A stretch of DNA of 5,618 nt from Limiplasma sp964504385 (GTDB lineage Bacteria; Bacillota; Clostridia; Christensenellales; Aristaeellaceae), in contig CAZDEF010000105.1 in NCBI GenBank assembly GCA_964504385.1, forward strand, positions 1 to 5,618. Direction: 5' to 3'. This document shows positions 1 through 5,484 of the stretch, one piece after another (positions within the stretch are counted from its first letter, which is position 1; every line of letters begins with the position of its first letter). A model generated the notes under the pieces. The model made no database searches. It saw only the letters and a list, made by a program, of their open reading frames with translations, and was not told where the DNA came from. The position numbers and the translations under genes are program-made.

Positions 1-38
1 CCCTTGACTTCCTGCTTGGCTCTTTATGTTACCGATGT

Positions 39-67
39 TTGACACCCGTACAGTTACTTTGTGTAAG
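39..67 (+). promoter_or_regulatory. weak candidate second promoter upstream of the antisense RNA
   Basis: A perfect TTGACA (39-44) is followed after 17 nt by TGTAAG (62-67), which matches four of six bases of the -10 consensus. If used, transcription would start near 74 and run through the stronger promoter at 83-111, giving a longer form of the antisense RNA. The -10 is poor, so this may be a chance match. Confidence 0.22.
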
Positions 68-82
68 GAAGTGGGGTTGTCA

Positions 83-111
83 TTGACTTCCATTCTTGAT
101 TATGCTATACT
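83..111 (+). promoter_or_regulatory. near-consensus housekeeping sigma promoter for the antisense RNA
   Basis: The -35 box is TTGACT (83-88), the spacer is exactly 17 nt, and the -10 box is TATACT (106-111). Each hexamer is one base from consensus. The predicted start is at about 117-119. No protein gene with a ribosome binding site follows, but a Rho-independent terminator lies about 60-85 nt downstream, so the promoter appears to drive a short untranslated RNA opposed to the small gene at 197-289. The -35 box lies inside the right arm of an inverted repeat, GGAAGT (67-72) and ACTTCC (86-91), which could be an operator. Confidence 0.72.
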
Positions 112-117
112 AACAAC

Positions 118-205
118 AGGTGAGGAGCCTGACCTGCTGGTACTAGGTCAACGAATCATCTGTCGGGTGACCGTTGCCTGCGGAATCGGGTGGCGGTTAT
201 TTTTT
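118..205 (+). ncRNA. putative antisense RNA antitoxin (type I, RatA/SR4-like layout)
   Basis: This is a predicted untranslated RNA of about 88 nt. It is bounded by the promoter at 83-111 and by the terminator ending near 205. It contains a hairpin with the perfect 6-bp stem TGACCT/AGGTCA (130-135 with 145-150) and then the terminator hairpin. Its last few bases are complementary to the final codons of the minus-strand peptide gene (stop at 197-199), and the rest is complementary to the predicted 3' untranslated region of that mRNA. Known type I systems of Firmicutes such as txpA/RatA and bsrG/SR4 pair over the toxin mRNA 3' end in this way, promoting RNase III cleavage or blocking translation. 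The role here is inferred from layout; ends are estimates from motifs. Confidence 0.6.
167..205 (+). terminator. Rho-independent terminator of the antisense RNA
   Basis: ACCGTTGCC (170-178) pairs with GGTGGCGGT (189-197) over nine base pairs, including three G-U pairs, with a 10-nt loop. The stem can be extended by 167-169 with 198-200. A run of T (200-205) follows directly. The G-U pairs make the structure favourable on the plus strand; the complementary strand would have A-C mismatches and lacks the T run, so it should act only on plus transcripts. The stop codon of the opposed peptide gene lies inside the right arm and T-run junction. Confidence 0.7.
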
Positions 206-289
206 ATGCTTTGACTGTAAAGCCTTCAGCACTTCAAATACCACATAAGCGATCAGCCTCAGTAAACTGATGATGTCACCAATTTTCAT
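197..289 (-). CDS. 30-residue hydrophobic peptide, putative type I toxin
   Basis: An ATG at 289-287 opens a 30-codon frame ending in TAA (199-197). The peptide starts MKIGDIISLLRLIAYVV, continues as a hydrophobic helix interrupted by single R, E and K residues, and ends in the basic tail QSKHKK. That is the shape of small membrane-active type I toxins of Firmicutes: short, one hydrophobic or amphipathic helix, lysine-rich C-terminus. I do not recognise a specific family. The start is supported by a strong AAAGGAG (306-300) ten nt upstream. A promoter and terminator on the opposite strand define an antisense RNA across the 3' end. No good promoter of its own is visible: a GATACT at 319-314 lacks a -35 match, so read-through from the operon upstream is possible. 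The peptide could instead be a small membrane regulator or a phenol-soluble-modulin-like peptide. The coding call is fairly secure; the toxin role is inferred. Confidence 0.65.
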   Translation of the reverse strand: MKIGDIISLLRLIAYVVFEVLKALQSKHKK

Positions 290-321
290 TTGGCATCATC
301 TCCTTTGTGATGTAGTATCAC
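269..321 (-). promoter_or_regulatory. translation-initiation hairpins of the small peptide mRNA
   Basis: Reading the minus strand, a perfect GTGAT/ATCAC hairpin (321-307, 5-nt loop) sits directly before the ribosome binding site AAAGGAG (306-300). Next, GATGATG (300-294) pairs with CATCATC (275-269), and CCAA (293-290) pairs with TTGG (282-279). This leaves the start codon in a 7-nt loop (289-283) and a 3-nt bulge at 278-276. The ribosome binding site is thus squeezed between two hairpins, with its last G in the second stem. Structured initiation regions that hold down translation are typical of type I toxin mRNAs. The pairing is read directly from the sequence; the regulatory effect is inferred. 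Confidence 0.45.
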
Positions 322-360
322 TCCGCAGATGACTCGCTTCGCTCCTCGTCCGGTGCTGCT

Positions 361-507
361 GGGAGGCGGGGAGTCCAGAGGGGTGTCTCGGGGAGACCGG
401 TGCGGGGTCCCCCCCGACATCTCTCTGGCCTTAGCGGAGCGGGCACCGCTAACGCTCAACCCAAAAGAAAAGCGTCAGCAAATTCACCCGCGCCCCAGCG
501 CAATCAA
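361..507 (+). repeat. structured dispersed repeat, left copy
   Basis: This 147-bp unit recurs inverted at 5341-5484. The 84-bp core (361-444) matches the other copy at 80 of 84 positions, and the last 21 bp (487-507) are identical. The 42 bp between these blocks differ. The core forms a long hairpin: 375-387 pairs with 416-428 over 13 bp with two G-U pairs, and an inner stem of GGGGAGACC against GGTCCCCCC has one mismatch. Further hairpins are TTAGCGG/CCGCTAA (431-437 with 446-452), ACGCT/AGCGT in the variable part, and GCGC-CCCA-GCGC (490-501). It lies 33 bp past the end of the hydrolase gene. It has no coding signature and no T run, so it is not a standard terminator. It could be a REP/MITE-like element or an RNA gene. 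Confidence 0.85.
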
Positions 508-540
508 TCAAAGCAACGACAGCCCCCCCGCCGCCGCATC

Positions 541-1545
541 TCATTCTCCCACCAGCCACGTCTCCGGCGCGCGGTATAGCATCTCGTCCAGCACCGCCTC
601 CAACGCCTGCTGCGTTTCCCGGTCTGCGATGCCCGTGACAGCCTTCTCGGGCAAGTATTCCTGCTGAAACGCCGCTACCGCCTTTTTGGTGTTCGAACCC
701 ATCGCGCCGGTCAAATGCCGCTCCTCCAAGAAGCCCAGCCGGTTCAGCCATTGCTGTAAACGCAGCACCTTCTCCCCGCGGCAGTTGTAGCGAATGGTGG
801 TGTCCACCCGATCCTCCGGCAGCCCAAAACCCAGTACCTGCGAATTGTCCAAACGGTAACGGTTGCGCTGTACGGCGGAGGGATTGTTGCCCTCGATCAC
901 ATGAATGATCACATGCCCCTCGCTGTCGTAGGCGCAGTACTCCACCAGCGCCACATGCTCGGTGTCGCCCGCATCATTGTAGCTGAAGAAGACCAGATCG
1001 CCCGGGCGGGGAATGTATTCGTTTTTGGCCAGATTGTGGTCGTCGCCGCGCAGCCATTGGTAGCCCCAGTTGGGCACATTGCCCTTGCGGTACACAAACC
1101 GCCCGCGCTGCAAAAACCAGTCGCGCCCGGTGTTCTGCCCGCTCCAGTTGGGGTAGATGTTCTCCAGCAGCGCGCTGCCCTGCGCATCATCCACCTGCTG
1201 CACGCACCAGCACACAAATTCCGCACACCACGCAGCGTTGGGGTCGCCGCTCCATTCGCCATACTTGGTGCGGTCGTTCGGCCCTTCCGTGTAGCCGATC
1301 TCCCCCTGCGCCACCGCCAGCAGCTGCGCCACATAGGCGGGCGTTTCGCCGGGGTCGATGCGGCGCTCCCATTCCTCGGCTTCCTCTACGTCCGATGTGG
1401 CGTATACCTGCTCCGGGCTTTCCGCCACGATGGCCGGCGCGGGCGTGGGGGAGGGAAGCGCTTGCAGGGCCTCCTCGTCCAGCTCCTGCGCCCACGCGCA
1501 GCAGGGCAGCAGCACACAGGCCAGCAGTATGGGCAGACGCTTCAT
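541..1545 (-). CDS. secreted CHAP-domain peptidoglycan hydrolase with C-terminal peptidoglycan-binding domain
   Basis: This is a 334-residue exported wall hydrolase, probably an amidase or endopeptidase that cuts the peptide part of peptidoglycan. A signal peptide (about residues 1-19, MKRLPILLAC then a hydrophobic core and CCAWA) precedes a short acidic/proline linker (20-70). The CHAP domain spans about 75-245. The likely nucleophile is Cys107 in AWCAEF, the likely catalytic His is His197 in TEHVALVEY, and Glu218 or Asn220 in IEGNN is the likely third residue. Residues 253-318 (YNCRGEKVLRLQQWLNRLGF onward) match a PG_binding_1 domain, which tethers the enzyme to the wall. I chose the ATG at 1545 because AAGGAG (1560-1555) is nine nt upstream and the signal peptide starts there; an in-frame ATG at 1620 lies within the previous gene and lacks these. 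It is the last gene of the operon, 37 nt after the binding protein. The cysteines in the signal peptide do not form a lipobox. Domain calls are strong; the exact bond cut is unknown. Confidence 0.88.
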   Translation of the reverse strand: MKRLPILLACVLLPCCAWAQELDEEALQALPSPTPAPAIVAESPEQVYATSDVEEAEEWERRIDPGETPAYVAQLLAVAQGEIGYTEGPNDRTKYGEWSGDPNAAWCAEFVCWCVQQVDDAQGSALLENIYPNWSGQNTGRDWFLQRGRFVYRKGNVPNWGYQWLRGDDHNLAKNEYIPRPGDLVFFSYNDAGDTEHVALVEYCAYDSEGHVIIHVIEGNNPSAVQRNRYRLDNSQVLGFGLPEDRVDTTIRYNCRGEKVLRLQQWLNRLGFLEERHLTGAMGSNTKKAVAAFQQEYLPEKAVTGIADRETQQALEAVLDEMLYRAPETWLVGE

Positions 1546-1582
1546 GGGGCAACACTCCTTCCAGTTCGCTACAGGGGCAGCA

Positions 1583-3139
1583 CTACCGGCCGAACGCCTC
1601 GATGCCCCGCAGCAGTTCAAATTCGCGGATGGACCGCACCGTGGTGAACATCTTGCGCGTCAGGATGGCGCCGGAGCGGTAGAACAGGCAGATGAACGGC
1701 ACGTCCTCGGCAAACTGCCGCTGGATCTCCTGTGCCGTGTAGGCAAAGTCCGCCTGATCCTCCTGCTTGCGCAGCTCGTCGATCAGCTCGGTCATGGCGG
1801 TGGAATTGTAACGCACATAGTTCTGCGTGTTGCCCTTGCGCAGGAAGAATCCCGGATCCGGCACCACGTCCATCTGGAACGCGCACAGGCACATGTCCCA
1901 CGATCCGCCGTTTTCCATCATGCTCAGGATGTCCTCGTAGCTGGCGGTGTGGATGTTCACATAGATGCCCACCTCGGAGAGCATATCCTTGATCATGTTG
2001 GCGGTTTCAAAGCGCACATCGTTTTCCGGATCCTCGTACACATACAGGCTGAGCACCAGATGCTTGGGCTCGTCAGCGCCCTCCACAGGATAGTCCAGAA
2101 TGCCGTTGTTGTCCAGATCGCTCCAGCCTTCGGCGGCCAGCAGTTCGCGCGCCTTGTCGGGATTGTACACAAAGGTGGATTCCTGATCGTAGTACAGCCA
2201 GCTGTCGGCGGCGTAGGGCGTGTCGGCGTCCAGCGTCATGCCCATGTACACGTTCTGGGAGATCAGATCCTTGTTGATGGCGTAGCGCACCGCCCGGCGC
2301 GCGTTCACATTATCCAGCGGGAAGGAGCGGTCGCGGTGGTTGAGCAGCAGCACCTCCAGCTGGCGCGTGGAATAGCTGATGGACAGCGATGTGTTGCCGC
2401 TGCGGTACTGCGCCGCCGCCACCGACCGGGTGAACACCGTGTCCACGCGGCCGTATTCATAGGCGGTGATCATATCTTTGTTGTTGGGGTAGAACGTTAC
2501 GGTGATCTCCTGCACCTGCGGCTGGGTCTGCCACCACGCGGGGTTGGCGTTGAGCAGCAGGTAGCTGCCCGCCTGAAAGCCGGTCATCACATAGGGGCCG
2601 GTGCCCACGGGGTTGGCGCTGGTCACCTGCGAGGCGGGCACCACGGGAAAGGTCATGCTGTACAGCACGCCGTAGTAGGGGCGGGCGGCCTTCACCTCCA
2701 CGGTGCGGTCATCGCGCGCTTTGAAGGAGGACACCATGTAGCGGATGTTGGCGTAGAAGCCGTTGTCCTCCACGGTCTCGTCCTTGGACAGGTTCAGGAT
2801 GTAGTTGCCGCTTTCCGCTACATCGTTGGCGGTGAGGGGCGTGCCGTCGGAAAAGGTGATGTTCTCACGCAGGGTGAACGTCCACGTTTTGCCATCGGCG
2901 CTTTCCGTCCAGTTTTCGCACAGGAGCGGCTGGGGCAGGCCGTTGTCGTCGATGGTGACAAGGCTTTCGTACATCAGCGCGTACAGCGACATGATATCGC
3001 GCTCCTGCGGCACCAGCGGCGTGATCTCCGTGGTGCGGGTGGACACCATGCCCACGATGAGGGAGTCCTCCACGCTCTGCGCCAGCGAGACCGCCGGCAG
3101 CAGCGCAAGGCACAGGATGAGACAGAGCAAGCGTTTCAT
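1583..3139 (-). CDS. secreted family 5 (DppA/OppA-type) solute-binding protein
   Basis: This is a 518-residue extracellular binding protein of the SBP_bac_5 family, whose members deliver peptides, nickel or other solutes to ABC importers. Family features include the early FTLRENITFSDGTPLTANDV block (88-107), PVGTGPYVMTGF (177-188) followed by LLLNANPAWW (194-203), DNVNARRAVRYAINKDLI (276-293), and the helix-rich C-terminus ending near IEAFGR. Length is normal for the family. The N-terminus is a signal peptide with probable signal peptidase I cleavage after SLA (residue 20). The cysteines at 6 and 10 lie too early and lack a lipobox, so it is not evidently a lipoprotein, which is unusual for a Gram-positive binding protein. 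A loop with D341, D343, N345 and D349 resembles a calcium-binding EF-hand pattern. The start is fixed by GGAGG (3151-3147) seven nt upstream, inside the end of the transglycosylase gene. No permease or ATPase gene is in the window. The ligand is unknown; wall peptides are a guess from context. Confidence 0.88.
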   Translation of the reverse strand: MKRLLCLILCLALLPAVSLAQSVEDSLIVGMVSTRTTEITPLVPQERDIMSLYALMYESLVTIDDNGLPQPLLCENWTESADGKTWTFTLRENITFSDGTPLTANDVAESGNYILNLSKDETVEDNGFYANIRYMVSSFKARDDRTVEVKAARPYYGVLYSMTFPVVPASQVTSANPVGTGPYVMTGFQAGSYLLLNANPAWWQTQPQVQEITVTFYPNNKDMITAYEYGRVDTVFTRSVAAAQYRSGNTSLSISYSTRQLEVLLLNHRDRSFPLDNVNARRAVRYAINKDLISQNVYMGMTLDADTPYAADSWLYYDQESTFVYNPDKARELLAAEGWSDLDNNGILDYPVEGADEPKHLVLSLYVYEDPENDVRFETANMIKDMLSEVGIYVNIHTASYEDILSMMENGGSWDMCLCAFQMDVVPDPGFFLRKGNTQNYVRYNSTAMTELIDELRKQEDQADFAYTAQEIQRQFAEDVPFICLFYRSGAILTRKMFTTVRSIREFELLRGIEAFGR

Positions 3140-3142
3140 GGA

Positions 3143-4684
3143 TCATCCTCCAAAATACAGGCGTTTGTATACGGCAAAGGCGCTGAGCACGCGGGTGACA
3201 TAGCGCTTGGTGTTGCCTTCGATCATATCCTCCAGCCGGATGGTGCGGCCATCCGCGCTGTATTCGGACGACTGCAGCCAGTTGCGCACCTCGCCCTGCC
3301 CGGCGTGGAAGGCCGCCGCCACCAGAATGGGGTCGCCGTTGAACAGGCCGGACAGATAGTTCAGATACCAGCAGCCGAATTCGGCATTGGTGGCGGGGTC
3401 GTACATCAGGTCAAAGGAATAGGGTGTGCTCCAGTTCAGCTTGCCGTGGATCCACTCGGCGGTGTCGTCCATCAGCTGCATCAGGCCGCGCGCGCCGGTG
3501 CTTTCGGCTGTGGCGTCCGCGCGGAAGGAGCTTTCGTTGAGCATGATGGCGGCCACGAAGGCGGGCGACAGGTTGTAGCGCGCGGCGGTGGCGGTGAGGA
3601 TGTCCTCGTACCGCACGGGGTGCGCTTCTTCAATGGCGCGCTGCTGCGCGACACGGTCGGCCAGCACCTGCTGCGTCTGGGTCTCGGCGTTCTTGCCCGC
3701 CGCAAAAAGGAGCACTGCGGCCAGCACTGCGGCAAACGCTGCGATGCCCAGCCACGGGATCTTCCGCAGCCATGAGGCGCTTTCGCGCTCGTCCGCTTCG
3801 TCATAGGTCTCGTATTCGCGGCAGGCTTCGGCTTCCGGCACGGGCTGATGCATGTAGCCGCGCTGCATGGGCGGCGGAGCGGCGGGCGCGGCCGTCTGCG
3901 CGCGGGGCGGCGGAAAGGACGCGCCCGTGGGCTGCACAGGCTGTACAGGCTGGGCGGGCTGCTGCGCGCGCTGGGCGTATTGCGCGCCGTGACGGCGGCG
4001 GATGGGCTGGGCGGCCTGCTCGGCTTCCAGCTGGCGCTGCGCGTCCAGCAGCTCCTGCGGGTAGCCCGCCGTTTCGTAGGGCGACACGGTCTGCGCGGGC
4101 TGCACGCGGCGCAGGGGGCGGCCCAGTGCGTCCGCCTCCTGCCGGCGGGGCGCGGCGGTCACGCGGGGGCCCTGCGGGCGGTTTTGCAGCGGCATGTTGT
4201 TCTGCTGCGCCACGCGCAGCCAGTCTGGAATGTCCGGGCTGACGGGCGCGTCAAAGCGGTCGCCCTCCGGCGCTGGCGGCGGCGTTTGGGGCGCGGGCTG
4301 CGCGGCGGCTCTGCGGCGGCGCGGCTGCTGGCTTTCCGCCGTGGGCTGAAAGGGATTGTCCGGAATGCCGTACTCATCCGGATAGGCCACGCTCTGCACG
4401 GGGGCGGGGCCATCCGCCAGAGAGGGCAGTTTGGTCATTACCGTATTGCGGCGGCTGTCGATGGCGGGGGCGTCGGCCACGGGATGCACGGTATATTCCG
4501 GCAGGTCGCTCTGGCCCTGCGGCTGGGCGCGGTGGCGCACGATGGGGCCGGAAGCGTTGGCCGTGCGGTGCATTTTCTGCATTTGTTCCCTGCGGCGTCC
4601 CTCGCTGACGGACGGCACATAGGTGATCTCCGCCGGCGCCTGATCGTCCTGCGGCTGAGAATTCTGATCGGGATACAAGGTCAT
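3143..4684 (-). CDS. membrane-anchored lytic transglycosylase (SLT domain) with long disordered cytoplasmic tail
   Basis: The product (513 residues) should cleave the glycan strand of peptidoglycan between MurNAc and GlcNAc, forming 1,6-anhydroMurNAc ends. A single membrane segment (about 311-330, WLGIAAFAAVLAAVLLFAAG) follows basic RK, suggesting N-in/C-out topology. The SLT domain spans about 355-510: catalytic Glu384 in LNESSFRADA, then TGARGLMQLM, FHAGQGEV (459-466), and YVTRVLSAFAVYKRLY near the end. The usual YNAG is FHAG here. Residues 1-305 are low-complexity, rich in P, Q, R and A (for example PAQPVQPVQP), with one denser motif, DIPDWLRVAQQNNMPL (151-166). I start at 4684 because this ATG overlaps the coaE stop (ATGA) and has AAGGAG five nt upstream; a longer in-frame start at 4993 would lie within coaE. 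The coaE-transglycosylase order recurs in Clostridia. The enzyme class is well supported; the tail's role is unknown. Confidence 0.88.
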   Translation of the reverse strand: MTLYPDQNSQPQDDQAPAEITYVPSVSEGRRREQMQKMHRTANASGPIVRHRAQPQGQSDLPEYTVHPVADAPAIDSRRNTVMTKLPSLADGPAPVQSVAYPDEYGIPDNPFQPTAESQQPRRRRAAAQPAPQTPPPAPEGDRFDAPVSPDIPDWLRVAQQNNMPLQNRPQGPRVTAAPRRQEADALGRPLRRVQPAQTVSPYETAGYPQELLDAQRQLEAEQAAQPIRRRHGAQYAQRAQQPAQPVQPVQPTGASFPPPRAQTAAPAAPPPMQRGYMHQPVPEAEACREYETYDEADERESASWLRKIPWLGIAAFAAVLAAVLLFAAGKNAETQTQQVLADRVAQQRAIEEAHPVRYEDILTATAARYNLSPAFVAAIMLNESSFRADATAESTGARGLMQLMDDTAEWIHGKLNWSTPYSFDLMYDPATNAEFGCWYLNYLSGLFNGDPILVAAAFHAGQGEVRNWLQSSEYSADGRTIRLEDMIEGNTKRYVTRVLSAFAVYKRLYFGG

Positions 4685-5295
4685 GCGTTCTCCTTCCGGG
4701 CGGCGGCGAGCCAGCCCTGATACAGCGTGCGCACCGTTTGCTCCAGCGCGGGCAGCGGCTGGTCGGCATGGATGACCACATGGCTGCGCGCAGCCTTTTC
4801 CGCCACGGGCATTTGGCTGCGGATGCGCGCGAGCGCCGTTTCGCGGTCGAAGCCATTGCGGCTTTTCAGGCGGGCGATCTGCACTTCCTCCGGCACGGCG
4901 ACGCAGGCGATAATATCGCCCAGATGCTGCATATTGGCTTCGAAAAGCAGCGGTACATCCAATACAACGACAGGGTCGGCGTTTTCGCGGCAATGCTGCA
5001 GCTGCGCGCGTATTTCGCGCTCGATGAGGGGGTGGGTGATCGCGTTGAGGGTCTGGAGGGCATCGGGGTGGCCGAAGACCCTTTGGGACAGGGCGGGACG
5101 GTCGAGGGTGCCATCGGGGTGAAAGACGCCGTCGCCGAAGGCGGCGCGGATGGCAGGCAGGGCGGGGCCATTGGCTGCGGTGAGGGCACGGCTGATCTCG
5201 TCTGCGTCGATGACGGCCGCGCCGAGGGCATGGAGCATGGCGGAGACGGTGGTTTTGCCGCAGGCGATGCCGCCGGTGAGGGCGATGGTGAGCAT
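4681..5295 (-). CDS. coaE: dephospho-CoA kinase
   Basis: This 204-residue cytoplasmic enzyme phosphorylates the 3'-hydroxyl of the ribose of dephospho-CoA with ATP, the last step of coenzyme A synthesis. The Walker A loop is GGIACGKT (8-15). Next come the substrate-side block VIDADEISRAL (28-38), the ITHP motif (86-89), DVPLLFEANMQHLGD (113-127, family-typical VPLLFE), and the lid region RNGFDRETALARIRSQMP (146-163). Length is normal for the family. The start ATG at 5295 has GGAGG (5310-5306) ten nt upstream. Its stop overlaps the start of the transglycosylase by four nt, which indicates translational coupling. It is the first gene of the operon; the structured repeat ends 45 nt before its start, and I see no clear promoter in between, so transcription may start upstream of or beyond the repeat. 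The identification is strong. Confidence 0.96.
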   Translation of the reverse strand: MLTIALTGGIACGKTTVSAMLHALGAAVIDADEISRALTAANGPALPAIRAAFGDGVFHPDGTLDRPALSQRVFGHPDALQTLNAITHPLIEREIRAQLQHCRENADPVVVLDVPLLFEANMQHLGDIIACVAVPEEVQIARLKSRNGFDRETALARIRSQMPVAEKAARSHVVIHADQPLPALEQTVRTLYQGWLAAARKENA

Positions 5296-5340
5296 AGGGG
5301 GTGAGCCTCCATTGGGGATTGGGATTTGGTGCGGCTTTTG

Positions 5341-5484
5341 TTGATTGCGCTGGGGCGCGGGGGTTTAGGTCGCTCCCCTTGTGAGGGGAGCTGTGGAGCG
5401 GCCCGCTCCGCTAGGGCCAGAGGGATGTCGGGGGGGACCCCGCACCGGTCCCCCCGGGACACCCCTCTGGACTCCCCGCCTCCC
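5341..5484 (-). repeat. structured dispersed repeat, right copy (inverted)
   Basis: On the minus strand this repeats the unit at 361-507, with core 5484-5401 and an identical 21-bp end block at 5361-5341. The 13-bp outer stem is kept with one G-U pair, and the inner stem GGGGGGACC/GGTCCCCCC is perfect here, so both differences in the stems improve pairing. The variable middle carries a different hairpin: GCTCCCCT with AGGGGAGC on either side of a 4-nt loop (5372-5391). An AGCGG/CCGCT stem (5397-5412) matches the TTAGCGG stem of the other copy in place. Read in the direction of the operon, it ends 45 nt before coaE, so it may be part of the operon leader. A peptide frame crosses it but has no ribosome binding site and simply follows the repeat. 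Confidence 0.85.

Noticed and set aside
26..214. 62-residue plus-strand open frame across the antisense RNA
   Set aside because: It starts upstream of the strong promoter, lacks a ribosome binding site, and runs through the terminator hairpin, so the non-coding RNA reading fits better.
1546..1620. Upstream start for the CHAP hydrolase
   Set aside because: The extra 25 residues overlap the end of the binding-protein gene and would bury the signal peptide; the ATG at 1545 has AAGGAG at proper spacing.
1358..3775. Very long plus-strand open frame of 805 residues
   Set aside because: It runs antisense to the transglycosylase, binding protein and hydrolase genes, has no ribosome binding site or family features, and is rich in H, G, R and V as expected from the complement of GC-rich codons.
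3848..4720. Plus-strand 290-residue open frame
   Set aside because: It is antisense to the low-complexity tail of the transglycosylase; its G/R/H/A-rich composition is a by-product of that region.
4685..4993. N-terminal extension of the transglycosylase by 103 residues
   Set aside because: It lies within coaE in another frame, is arginine/alanine/proline-rich without domain features, and the internal ATG at 4684 has a good ribosome binding site and the typical ATGA overlap.
361..5484. CRISPR array or insertion sequence as explanation for the repeats
   Set aside because: Only two copies are present, 4.8 kb apart and inverted, with no regular spacers, no Cas genes and no transposase in the window.
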